Below the pieces are notes generated by a model that did not search any database, had not been told where the DNA came from, and was given only the letters and a program-made list of their open reading frames with translations. The translations under genes were made by a program, and so were the position numbers. 64,000 nt of DNA from Gymnothorax reevesii. Taxonomy: Eukaryota > Chordata > Actinopteri > Anguilliformes > Muraenidae. The stretch's first letter is position 1; each line of letters begins with the position of its first letter. Location of the stretch: assembly GCA_029721435.1 (NCBI GenBank), contig CM056582.1, forward strand, positions 41,188,611-41,252,610. Direction: 5' to 3'. Shown here piece after piece: positions 1-11,231 of the stretch.

Positions 1-523
1 CGTGGGACGCATCCTCAGGTCATGACCTTTCATTTGCACTTGATTTGAGGTCAATCGGACAAATATTTCCAGAGATATGATAAAAACAGTGATTTTTCAG
101 TTTTTGGCCCCTGGTGGCCAATCTAGAAATTGTAAATTGTCCAAAATCGAATCAGTTCTTCCTCTATATGATACTTACTTATATACAAATCATGAAATTT
201 CTAATTGAAATATTACTGAAGTTATCGTGTTAACACGTAGGGCGGCGCGGCAGCGGTCGGACCAAAAACATAATATCCCCGAAACGCCGTTCGGCGCTCG
301 GGGACATTAATATAGCCTTAAGCAGTAATGGGTGGGGTCCAATCCAGTGGGCTGTAACATGTAAGGGCACTGTTTTTGCAGGAGCCAAATAATTCTGAAC
401 TACAACCCGGGGTTATCATGCCCTCGGGCTCGTCAGGACCCCCACTGCCCCGCTCAGCGCCGTCACCCCCTCTCGCTCTCCCGTACCTTCCGGCGGCGTG
501 CACACAACTCCAGCTTCATTCCC
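1..523. other. Non-coding sequence, GC-rich from 235
   Basis: No gene is recognised. The first 230 bases are AT-rich. From about 235 the sequence becomes GC-rich and includes a short hairpin (listed separately). It then leads into an ATG-started reading frame at 524, so it could be a promoter or 5' UTR, but nothing proves this. On the minus strand it lies in the intron after the SRCR exon of prss12. Confidence 0.4.
276..304. repeat. Perfect GC-rich hairpin
   Basis: TCCCCGA (276-282) pairs with TCGGGGA (298-304), and CGCCG (285-289) pairs with CGGCG (292-296) around a TT loop. Small asymmetric bulges separate the two stems. The function is unknown. Confidence 0.5.
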
Positions 524-760
524 ATGGCTGCAGTCACTAGTAACGAACTTCCTGCTCTGGCACTGCAGAATGGAGATTTCGTTGCCACGGCAGCCGAGGC
601 GCTCATAGTGGAATATTCCAGAGCCTGCACCAAAATGAGAGTCCTGGAGAGCTGTGCCAATCTCACTGTCAAAGAAGGAAATGCTTCAGTCAGCCTACAA
701 AATATAGTGTCCATCTTTCTCTCTTCCAAACCATTACTGAATTTTAATGGTCCTTGGTAA
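524..760 (+). CDS. Unidentified ORF or first exon nested in the prss12 intron
   Basis: This 78-codon ATG-started frame has a good initiation context (CCC before ATGG). The product is not recognised. Its composition looks protein-like: an acidic, helical N-terminal half with few low-complexity residues and no membrane segment. It lies on the strand opposite to prss12 and follows a GC-rich stretch. A possible splice donor (G followed by GTAAAC) lies at the very end, so it may be a first exon rather than a whole gene. It could also be part of a retrocopy or a chance ORF. No poly(A) tract or target duplication was seen to support a retrocopy. Confidence 0.3.
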   Translation: MAAVTSNELPALALQNGDFVATAAEALIVEYSRACTKMRVLESCANLTVKEGNASVSLQNIVSIFLSSKPLLNFNGPW

Positions 761-936
761 ACCAAATGAAGTGCTTCGGCAGGGTATGCACCTGAACAGT
801 TATTACTGTGCAGGTGGTTAGGGACAAAAGGAGGAAGGTGGGTTTGGTGGAGTATCAGGCTCGGTGACGTATATATGAGTATAACTTGTGGGGTGACTGG
901 TTATTGTGGGATCATGATCAGATAACAGCCTCTTAA

Positions 937-1132
937 CCCTTTGAGCACCAAATACATTTTTAAGAAAAAGAAAATGTAGTTATCCCCTGAGCTGTTGACA
1001 ACCTATCATGTAGCAAGTTGTTTAAAAGAGCTCTCGCTGGGGAGCTCTTTAAACAAGTTGCCACATGATAGGTTTTCAACAGCATCTAACTTTGATATCT
1101 TACATAATTGGTTGCCCACGGTGCTGAATGGG
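937..1132. mobile_element. TTAA-flanked snap-back MITE (piggyBac-like)
   Basis: The element is flanked by TTAA (933-936 and 1133-1136). Its ends are inverted repeats: CCCTTTGAGCACC on the left and GGTGCTGAATGGG on the right. Inside, two arms of about 42 bp (991-1033 and 1042-1083) are near-perfect inverted copies around an 8-nt loop, so the RNA or single strand would fold into a long hairpin. TTAA duplication with CCC-starting ends is typical of piggyBac-type non-autonomous elements. It lies 63 bp beyond the donor of the SRCR exon. Confidence 0.75.
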
Positions 1133-1198
1133 TTAATCTGGGATAAAGGTCTGAAAAAGTAAACAGCCCTAAAAAAAGAAAGAAAAACCAACTCAAAC

Positions 1199-1337
1199 CT
1201 GAGACCCAGTTGTCTGCAGATCACACTGGCGTCACGGTCTGTCCAGTGAGTGTCACATACTGCCCCCCACTGGCCATTCAGATACACTTCCAGACGTCCA
1301 CTTGTGGAGGATGAGCCACCTACCAGTCTGGCAACAC
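1199..1337 (-). CDS. prss12: prss12 (neurotrypsin) exon 4: first part of SRCR domain 1
   Basis: The frame encodes the first half of a scavenger-receptor cysteine-rich domain. It has the family hallmarks: VARLVGG at the start, a GRLEVY strand, QWGAVCD, and [11 protein letters not shown] at the end. The acceptor (TTTGCAAAG then GTGTTGCC) is at 1338-1339 and the donor (CTCAG then GTTTGAG) at 1197-1198. The exon is 139 bp; it starts in phase 1 and ends in phase 2. Its first two bases complete the glycine codon split at the end of the kringle exon, so [13 protein letters not shown] reads through. A kringle followed directly by SRCR domains is diagnostic of neurotrypsin, a secreted neuronal trypsin-like protease that cleaves agrin in mammals. 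The second half of this SRCR and all later exons lie left of the window. Confidence 0.85.
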
Positions 1338-2116
1338 CTTTGCAAATCACAAGAGATTACGAGGAAAAACACCATCACCTACCTAAAAAGACATTAAATA
1401 CTGGACGTCTTTATAATTACCACATTTACCACAGTATCCATGTCACCAGCAGTCTTTCTGTTATTTAGCCTTTGGATACGGCATATCCTCTAGCTTTTAT
1501 TCTAAATATAACCTCTAAACATTCTGCCATGACAAACAGCATGAAATAAAATGCAGTATTTCTTGCAATATTGTATTTCTACGGACAGCCAAGAAGCTGT
1601 TTTTGCATACTAGGTAACAGTCAGAAAGCATACTAGAATTAAGGCCCATTCATACAGGAAGCGAAGCGAAAATGCGGCACAGATTTGTTTTTGTTATTTG
1701 TGTTTGCCGATTTTTGAAAACCCCATCCATTTTACGCAAAGACACTACAGTCTTGGAACGGGAAGAGAAAAAGTGCAAACAAAGCCGCGTAAATGGCGAG
1801 CTGGTTGTGACTTTCTACTGGAATTACTACCCATTCACAGAGAAAAATAACTTCCAACAAACAGGCAGACAGTGGAATGAAAAATTCTGGACAACAGGCA
1901 AACAGGCGCAGACCAATCGGGTAGGTTTGATAAATGAAGGGCCTCACATCAAAATCAGTCTTTTCCCTGCAGTCAAATTAGTGGCAGATCTTCACTTAAC
2001 ATTAGGTTCCATTGCAAACAAAGATCACACATAAATCACTGCGGTCAAGTCAGCCTCCACTCCGGAAAAAACAGCCAACCCTCGCGTCATTTTGCGGCTT
2101 GTGCATATACTGGGCA
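1338..2116. other. Intron sequence, nothing recognised
   Basis: AT-rich intron with no convincing exon or transposon. A 120-codon frame (1672-2034, plus strand) has no recognisable domain and is treated as chance. Confidence 0.5.
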
Positions 2117-2120
2117 TTAA

Positions 2121-4085
2121 CCCCTTTCTGCAGATGTAGATGCCCGCGTCTATAGACCTGCAAATTGGAAGTGCGCTGTTACTGTACTCGATCACTAGAT
2201 AGCACACCCGGATCAGTTATTGAATGTTCACAAGCAAGCAGACCTCGAACGCGGTTCTGAATACGGTGAAGTTCACTCCACTCCCTGTTTTTTGAGAGCT
2301 GCATGAATTAAACTCCTCAGCTAAGCCTGATGTGCAAACTGGTCAGTATCCTTGCCCATAGTGTCGATTCAGCAGTTTGAAAAAACGATATCTTGACACA
2401 GAAAAAATCGTTATCCTTAGTAGCAACCAGTTTAGCCACAGTGAGCTAACAGTATTCCAATTAGTAGTTCATAAAAATCAGTTTTCTGAGGCAAAAAAAT
2501 CGACATGGTATTGATTCTCTCACATTCTATTGCCTATTACAGTTGTCCCATACAAAAAAAATTGTAGTTCCCTACCGTGGATTTACGCGTAGATTCCTTC
2601 ATTGCCAAATCCAGCGCTTCCTTATATCCACCCGAGTACTGGCGTTGATAGCCAATCACTCAACCATACACTCAAGCTCTTCTGCGTAATTGTAGAGTTA
2701 CACTTCATGGCCTCGTGAAGTTTCCCTGATTACAATGTATTGATTGGCTCGTTTCTTATCCAATTCCCGAGTGTTTAAACATTTTAGAGTAAGTGAAACA
2801 CATTGATTGGACAAACACAGAGCATACAAACCAATGCGTATCAGCAGGCTCGGTTGTATCCTGTCTACGTTATGCACATTACGCGGCTAAAATAGACGGG
2901 ATTTATAGAAAATCGCTTCGCAAAACTGGCCTTGAAGTGTTCAGTTACATTACAGGATTTAAATGAGAACGATATGCTCTGTTGGAATTATTTCGAATGA
3001 AACAGGACCGGAGGGTTCTTGCTATTGGATTCATCGGTCTCTATTTTATACAGTCAATGTCTCTGGAGGAGGGATTCACGGAAAAGGTCAGGCTGCTATT
3101 TTTGTTTGTTTGTTTTTTCTGTTTCGGAATGTATATGTACTCAACAAAGTCGAATGTCGAGGTTTTTTTCCTGTTTAAAACGCGAACTGCCCGTGCATTT
3201 TGGTGTGGACCCCCGGTACGTTCATTGCACGTTTCTTTTGAATCGGGAGACGCAATGGATTTGATATTCCCTGAAAGTGGAGTGTCTGTTCAGTTAAAAT
3301 AAGGTATATTTCAGAATTCAGATATTACTGTGTTAGTGAGGTGTACTTGCTCCTTATAAGTGTTGAAATGGGTTCGTGAGCTTTGAAGAGGGGACTGGTA
3401 GCTTTCATTACAGGGTGAATGTTCTGACCGTTTAATTAGCAGTTTATTTAATGCGTGTTAGTGCTGGCTTTGAAGAAAAATGGCCAAAACTCTAAACTTT
3501 ATTATGGAGAAAAGGCATGTTTCATATTTGGAGAGGTTGCTTGTGACCACTGATATTCAACTGCACTGATATTGATAAATTCATACTAAACTCAACCAGA
3601 AAATCATTCGTTCATATTAAATGCCTTCATGCCTTAAAGCTTTAATTGTGTTAAATACATGATTTTTTTAATGATTTGACAGCAAATCATTTTGAGACTT
3701 TGGGGAGACACTTGGGTAGCTGTATAATTTGGCTAATAGCATGTAGGTAATCTAGAATGTAATGTTGAAGATGAATTCTACTTGTGCTCAAGGAGTTTAT
3801 GATACCATAAATGTATAGTTTTAAGCCCCAGCAGTTTTTCAATCGTCAGAATGATTTTTTTTGCAATTTCAATGGTGAATTCTCATGAAGATTTTTTATG
3901 TTTGCTGCTCATTTTCTCTACCAAAATCATGAAAATAAACTGAAATACAATGTAATTCTAAATGCTGTAAGTGTCTTTCCTGAATTGAGCCACATTTTCC
4001 CTCTTTGTGAAGCTTAAATCTTGAATTATACAGCATTAAAGTGGGTAACCCATAAAAAGCCAAATTTGGCTTCTGCACAAAGGGG
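2121..4085. mobile_element. piggyBac-like element, long copy
   Basis: TTAA lies at both edges (2117-2120 and 4086-4089). The termini are inverted repeats: CCCCTTTCTGCAGA on the left, and on the right a sequence whose complement is CCCCTTTGTGCAGA. The outer 370 bp (left) and 650 bp (right) match the copy at 35836-36901 base by base with scattered differences, for example the shared GAATTAAACTCCTCAGC and AACTGCACTGATATTG. About 0.9 kb in the middle (roughly 2490-3395) is absent from the other copy. Short overlapping frames there (2963-3302) show no transposase motif, so the element is probably non-autonomous. It lies within the intron between the kringle and SRCR exons. Confidence 0.75.
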
Positions 4086-4089
4086 TTAA

Positions 4090-5912
4090 GGTAAAAGGCT
4101 GTCAGAACTGACTTCAAAATAAAAGCAACTGTACGATGAACATGATTTAATGTATTTGTCCGTAAGTCTGTCAATAAGAAATGAATGACTTTAAAAATAA
4201 ATTTTAAAAATACATCAATAAATACATTACATAGAATAGATACATTAATATAAGATAAATTAAAAATTCTAAATGAATAATAATGAAAAAAAAAAAATTC
4301 AGATTGAGCCTTTGAAAATCAAGGCCTTTTTCAGGTCAGTTGAGTGAATAATGTATTTTAATGTGTAAGATACACATAGTGTATCTTAATAACAGAGAAT
4401 AAATTTCCAAAGACCAATACAACTTTTAAGCACCAAAAATTACAAAGTGCTATTTAGAAACTCCCACTTTCCACACAGAAACTTCACTTCAGAATCATGG
4501 TACCTCAGCTCAGTCTGAAACTTACACCATATTAGCACCGATAGGTGCTAAATTTGGAAATAAAAGCCATCTGATTTGTCACATTTTTGCCATTTTCTCC
4601 CTAAATTCAGTTCAGAATTAAAGAGAAACCTCCTGTTTCCACAAAAATCGGGTTCCCGCAGCCAACATTTGCTGGGCGGTGCTGCAAACTCTTGTACTGA
4701 GCATTTTATGTAAGGGTTGGTCTTTAAAGCCACTCCCCTTCCACATTCTTGTGCTGCCACCTTAGAGGGCTCCACCTGTGGCCCATTAAGCTGGAGGGTT
4801 CAGCAGGATGTTAAGGGTTGGCAGGAGCCGGCCCTGATGGCTCTGCATTCACTCCCCACATCAGGTCTGTGACGATGTCAGCAGTCACCGCTCCCTTGTG
4901 TTTGTTTTATTTGGAACCTTGATTCCTGAACATTGATTAAACTGACCAAAAAAAAGCCTTGATTCTCAAAGCCTCAATTTTTTCCAAAATAGTTTGCAGG
5001 CAGTAATTTTTTTAAATTCTGATGTTGAATTTTCATATAATTGTAATATTTTTGATCCATTTTATATAAAGTATTTATTGATGTATTTTTTATTTTTATA
5101 GTTATTAATCTACCATGAACAAACTGAATGCATGTGAAATCAGGTTCATCGTATTATTCCTTTCATTTTGAAATCAGCTTTGACAGGCTCTCACCATAAT
5201 GTGTCGAATACCGGAAAATGATGTGAGGGTTAGCTTGACCACGTTCTCTGGAGTGGCGGCTGGCTTGACCGCGGCAAGAAATTTTGCTGTGACTGTTGAC
5301 ATAGTCTTAGCCTTATGAGAAATGATTTATTTTCTTAAATTATTAATATTTAATTTAATTTTTCAAAAAATTTTATTTCTCTCAAGTGAAAAAGTGAGCG
5401 CCAACAGTTTTCCCTAATTCAAAAAAAGAAAAAAACTAACAACACACCAGATTTTGCGGTCAAGTTAGTTCAAATTGTTACTGTTACAGTTAAAATTGCT
5501 ACCGTTAAAATGTAAAATTAAAATGTTTGTAAAGTTAGTGACAGGAGCGTTACTTTGCAACCGCAGAAAAGACGCATGCAGGGCACTGATGTGTATAGAA
5601 TTACTGTATTGCTGGTGACGTAATAATGTTGAAGTAACCCTGCCCCCATATTCGTATGCCCAGTGGTAATCTCACAGAAGTTTTCATTGTAGCGAAAGAT
5701 ACCTCAGGTTGGGAGAAAACATCCCTTCACAAACAGGGGGACAAAAAATTTATACATAATCGTTATAAGCTAGGGTAACTAACAGTCCTGGGAAGCAAAT
5801 TTGTGTGGTAAATGTATGTAAGCTTTGGAAAATTGCCAAAATCAGCCGTTCACATATGAAAGCTAAGTAGTGTGTCACAGAGAGGTAGCTAGCTATGTAG
5901 TATTTTACCCAT
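4090..5912. other. Intron sequence, nothing recognised
   Basis: AT-rich, low coding potential, no clear terminal repeats. Poly(A)-like runs occur near 4288. Confidence 0.5.
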
Positions 5913-5916
5913 CTTA

Positions 5917-6139
5917 ACCCTCTCCAGGCGCATGTTGCAAATTTGCAACAATAAATCAATTGATGACTGACTATATAATATAAAGACCACATGGGAAATG
6001 GTTTGATAAAGTTACCCTTCCAGCTCAGTATTGCAAAAATACAATGTTAGTTCCCCCTGCAGCCACTAGTGTATAAGAACTTTTCTCCATGAATGAAATA
6101 TTTTTCATATCTCAAAATAATAAATTGGGCTGGAGAGGG
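5917..6139. mobile_element. TTAA-flanked MITE, 223 bp
   Basis: TTAA occurs at 5913-5916 and 6140-6143. The left end is CCCTCTCCAGGCGC and the right end is the inverted GGGCTGGAGAGGG, giving about 10 bp of terminal inverted repeat. Length and target duplication fit a piggyBac-type MITE. Its interior differs from the other TTAA elements in the window, so it is a separate family. Confidence 0.75.
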
Positions 6140-6143
6140 TTAA

Positions 6144-8802
6144 TACAACTGATTGCTCTTTGTTATTAAGTGTAAATTACCTAGCTGCTTAAAGAAGTAA
6201 TATACACCCTATGGCCTTGTTACTGCTGGCTAAGACTGGCCGTAATGATTTTACCATCAAAATACAAGTATTGGTACACTTGGTATGGATTGGGTTAGCT
6301 TTTAAAACATGAACTCGGAAAAAAGATTGTATGTAAAAGAGGGAAAGTGGAGCCGTCAACTTACAGCTTGTTATGTTGAAATAATGTAAATAATTAAAGC
6401 CCCAAGACAACAAATTTAAGTACTTTCTTGTTTTTTTCCATAATCATAAAAACAGCCTGATGGTGTTTTCCATTTGCAACACATTTTGAGCACTTGAAAG
6501 CAGTATTTCTTTTCACCAATTTCTCAGGTTTTCCCACTCATTTCCCAAAAGCTGGCATTCACTCAATTCTGTGGAAGTTAAGCTTTCCAAAATGGATCAA
6601 GGACCCTGCTTAGCACCCACTTATTTTGTTAAACATTTTCATGAGACATCTAAAGCTGACCGTAAGGTAACACATATAAATTATGACTAAACTGATTTTC
6701 AGTGCTCAGTTCATTTTCTTTTCATCCACCTTAATTAAATTGATTGAATCATTAATAGGCATGGTAAAGACATTGATCATGATTATAGGGCATTATTTGA
6801 TGCATCTTTCACATTTCATTTGCTAATGTTTTGGAAAATCTATACAGTAAAACATCATATAATAAAGTATAATGCAATGTGTGTATAATAGTCCTATATT
6901 TGCTTTACTGCAAGGATTGTATTTATTTACTTATCTTTTAAATGATGCAGTACAAAGCTAATCTTTCTTCATTGAGGAATGCACCATTGTATACTGAAAC
7001 TTGGCTGCAAACTGAATGGCCTGAGGTGGAAAATGTGAAGCTTTATCTATGGTATGTGTAATTATTTTGTTGTCACTCCAGAAGAATTCTATGAATCTTC
7101 ATATGCTTAAATACAATACTGATATGATGTTGTAAAAAAAAAAATCACTGAATGCGAGGATGAAGTACATTTCTTCTAGCTAGATAATTTGGTATGAATA
7201 TTTTTGCTGCTCTGGCATTTCAGTGAGAATTGATATTAATTTGCTTCAAATAAGCAGGCCGTGAAATAGGTAAGTCAGTTGTAAAGTCAGTCGTAACATC
7301 GTAACATGATGGGTGTCCGATAATAGCTAGGTGCTCTTACAATAGCTTTGTTAGCATATGTTTTAATAAAGTGGAGTTGCATATCACTGTTATTGGAGGA
7401 ACAAAGGTAGAATGTGTGACACTAATTATGTTAGCTGCTCTTTGGAAACCTTGTGAAACTTAAAGGCAAAGGGCAACTAATATAGAGTATTCTAAAAATG
7501 ACTATTATCTCGCTGATTCTACCCTTAAGGTAGAATCCAGTGGCATATCCATTAACAGCTGTCCATCTTCACTACCCACCATGGATTATATTTCCACATC
7601 CCCTTTAAAATGTTTGCAGCACTAAAAGATGCACACTGAGTCATCACTGCCACAAGATACACTGTTGCGTCTGCTTGCTTGCACACAAAGCAGTATGGCC
7701 ACCTGGCCACTTCCATTTGCTTTAACCTTCAAAAGCAGTTTACTGTTGCATCAGTAATCAAGTGATTCCGTACAGATCAGTGATCCAGCACTTTTCATAA
7801 CGTTGGCGTCAAAAAATCAGGATAGACGCAACTCCTGTTTCTACACTAAAAAAGCATGTTTGGTGTGATCAGCTTCTATCTCTCCACACGATTACAAAAT
7901 GTTCCATATGTACGAGGAATGATAGCCCCATTCGGGTATAGTGCATACCCTTTAAGACACACTGGTACTGCCGTCCATTCCTGGAATACTCATCTATAAA
8001 GCTGGTTTGGTGCGTTATCACAGGTCGTTCGATTAACCCTGTTGCCTCGACCAGGACAGAATCATAGCTAATTACATTTTGATGTTAGCATTTTCTGCTC
8101 TCTTTCAAAGTAACAACAATCACTCAATTGCTTATGCTATACCTGAAGGGAGAACTGCATAAGACCCACTATTAGGGGACAAGCAGGTGTGCTAATAAGA
8201 TAAAGTTTATTTACGCTAGAACGGATGAAGGTCCACAGGACCAACACTAACAGATAAAATGCCGCTCAGCTCAACAATTGAAGAGACAGGCTGCCCCAAT
8301 TAACGCCTCCAAACCATGAGGACCAAATGAACTCTTTGGCCCAGGAAAACACCCCCATTGAAGTGTTTGCTGTAACAAATAATAGTAATAGAATAGTCAT
8401 AAAAACAGGAAAAGGTTGATAGAACCACTGCAGCAGCAGTTGCCCTTAAGAGGTGCCCTGTTCCCCAGTGTCCAAGAAGTTGCTGTATACTCCAGTGATA
8501 AACCCCTAGGTATACACAAACCTATTTTGTGCGCCGGTTGTCGATAACCCGGCGTGACACTGGCAGACAGAAGAAAAAATGCCTGAGTTGGCGAGCTCTC
8601 ACCAGACAAGCACAGACTAAATACTTCATATCAACCTATCTATCCCGCTAAAAGCCCAAACTCATAACTTGATGGGCTGTAGCAAATAAGAATCTTAATA
8701 ACAAGTTCATGTGGAATATGTAGGACTATCATCTGTGCCCACAAGAAGGAGTTCAAAGGATCTGAGTCTCCCTGTTGATGTGACTGCTGAAAAGAGGTAA
8801 TC
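6144..8802. other. Intron sequence, nothing recognised
   Basis: No exon, transposase or terminal repeat was recognised in this 2.7-kb stretch; reading frames are short. Confidence 0.5.
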
Positions 8803-8806
8803 TTAA

Positions 8807-9330
8807 CCCTCCCGTTATGTTCAGATTAATAAACCATTTTTGGTTTGTGGTCAATTTGATCCCTGCAGTGTAAAACTACATAAGTTGTTTGTAACTGAAA
8901 GTGTGATCCAATCTCCTGTCAGCTTATTTATCCCTTTCTACTGACCATTTTGATAGCCAAGCAAATAAAACACGACTCCCCCATCCTCCCCTTACACATA
9001 AACATTGATTTTACGTGACAAGGGCAAAATGAATGAGACCAAATGCGAAATGAATGAGAAATTACTTTGAACATGCCCCCAGTCTTAGACATCACAACAA
9101 AAACAAGATCAAAATTATAGTTTTATGCAATACTGGATCCTGAGGTCAAAATGACCCTAATACCACTAATGCTCACAACATGCGTACAGAACATAAAATA
9201 ATCGTTTTTTAGTTAGATTTATGTGTTACCTGTAAAGTTAGGAAAAAAATCTAACCTAAAAAAGTATGCTTACCATATTTTTAGAGACACATTGAGTCGG
9301 GTCAAATTGAAACTGAACAGAATAGGAGGG
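8807..9330. mobile_element. TTAA-flanked MITE, 524 bp
   Basis: TTAA lies at 8803-8806 and 9331-9334. The ends are CCCTCCCGTTATGTTC and the inverted GAACAGAATAGGAGGG. Subterminal inverted motifs also occur (GGTCAATTTGATCC near the left, GGGTCAAATTGAAAC near the right). The ends resemble a common fish piggyBac-type MITE family. No transposase is encoded. Confidence 0.8.
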
Positions 9331-9334
9331 TTAA

Positions 9335-10929
9335 AGAAATTCTTTCAAACTCTCATAATGCCAACAGTTCCATAAAACAGTACTCCCAGAACCTTGCCTT
9401 GAATGAGGCTGGATTCTACACTGTTCCAAAAGACGTCATATTGTCCCAGCCATGTCTCTAGAGCAGAGACAGAATAGGGCTGAAACTGAGAAAAACAAGA
9501 AGGCCCAGAGGGCACTACTGTGCCAGAGTATTGTTTCCTAAAGGGCATTAGTCTCCTCGGAGGAAGAACAGTCTGTTATTACCTGGAAGTGAACAAATCC
9601 ACCTCTGGGTGGAAGATATCTGGCAATATTCAACTCGGAAATGTCTGGGACTACAATTCCAGTGCAAACTTACAGAGAGAGGATGACCAAAGCCACCCTG
9701 CCTTTTTCACAAACAAAATAGCCATAATACTGTAAACTGCCAGATAGTGGGCCTGTATGTGTGGCAGAAGGTAGCTAGCACAGCTGTCCTGGACATTTAT
9801 GTGCTGGGTGAGGTGCATATGTTGAGAACATCTGTTGACAGACCACTGTACCCAGTGTGTTCCCTCTCGCCTCATTGCTGGTGAATTAACACCAGCAGAA
9901 GGCCACCTGCAACCAACAGCCATCCATTGTGCACAACTTCGCAACCATCCAATAACTGAGTAGTCTGGGTTTAAATCTTCTCCTTGTCGGTCTTTAAAAG
10001 AACCAAGGCCCAGAACCAGAATGTGTTCAGACCATGGTCACAAAGTGACAGGCAGCTACTCCATGTGGATGCAGATAGGGTCAATACTCTAAATCACTCA
10101 AAACCTCTGACTGTGCTGCAGCAGTGCGATCTAACTGCATTCATGCACCCAATACACGATGACGCCAAGGAAATTCCAGCTGGAGCACAGGACAGATCTA
10201 GGTTCTGCGATAGAACGTAAGCCTTACGAGCCTGAAGTGACCATACCACGAGCTCTCTCTGAGCCAATCGAACGCTTTTGTGATCTGCCCACCCTGGGAA
10301 CTGTCGACACATTGCATTTCAGTGGTGAAAATCTCAAGAGCCCGATGATGCTCAGGATTGCACTGAGAGCATTGTTTCTTTGGGTACCTCAAGGGGAAGG
10401 CAATCATTCTGAACCCATTCTGAACTGGAATATAGGAACCCCCAGAGCTGGGTTCAGGATTGAACTTTGCCTCTCAAGGGATTGTGATTATGGAAGCCAG
10501 CAAAGGATTTCATTGTGATAACAAAGGAACATCATCGTCTTGTAGTCTCATAACCATGACAGGCTTCATCGATGGAGGATTCACAGTCACACGAGGAAAG
10601 CAATGCATCTGAAGGCTTCACAGCCATTGTATGCAGCAAAAGAAGGTCCTTTTCTGGCCATAACAGCTGGATTGGCGTGCTCCTTCTCTGGGGCCTAGTG
10701 GCTATGACAGGGACTAGGGCAAGCCTTCCTCATACTCTGGAGGTCTAGCAACTGTTAATGGCAGCACAAGACGCACCTTTTCTGGAGATGCTTGATGAAT
10801 CACACTATGTCTCCTGTATATTTACCATGTGAATTTACCATATTTACCAAGGGGTTGTTGGGTAAGCTGCCTGGATATATTGCCAGTCTGCTTAATTTTA
10901 GAAGGCGGGAGTAATATCTTCGTGCTCTT
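9335..10929. other. Intron sequence, nothing firmly recognised
   Basis: Several overlapping frames of 60-120 codons occur on both strands (for example 10159-10518 plus), but none shows a known domain or ordered splice sites. The stretch may be an old, unrecognised repeat. Confidence 0.4.
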
Positions 10930-11231
10930 GATTTTAGACGTCCCACAGGTTCATTCTGAACTGGGTAAAACTGCTTTTATGGACTATGCCCCACAGGAAT
11001 GGAATAAGCTTTAGCAGACACTGAAACTGGAAAAACTTCTCATTTAATTGTTTTAAATGTCTGTTGTTGGATGCCATGAAGCTGGAATGTACATGTGTTC
11101 TGTAGTTCCTTTGTTTTTTTTTTGTTTTTAATTTATTGTTGTAATGCATGTTTTTATTGATTCATGACTGGGCTCTGTTGCAAAACAGAACTTGCTCTCC
11201 ATCAGACTCCCAGTATAATTAAATAAATAAA
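10930..11231 (+). mobile_element. 3' end of a LINE retrotransposon (fragment)
   Basis: The frame ends with a VPQVHSELGKTAFMDYAP stretch followed by EWNKL, the characteristic C-terminus of a fish non-LTR reverse-transcriptase ORF. It is followed by a short 3' UTR (GACTGGGCTCTGTTGCAAAA) and an AATAAATAAAT tail near 11220. Only the last roughly 300 bp remain, as expected for a 5'-truncated insertion. The clade is not certain. Confidence 0.6.

Noticed and set aside
1006..1198. Extension of the SRCR frame to a stop at 1006
   Set aside because: The SRCR homology ends at RQLGLR, exactly at a CAG/GTTTGAG donor; the rest is intron and MITE sequence.
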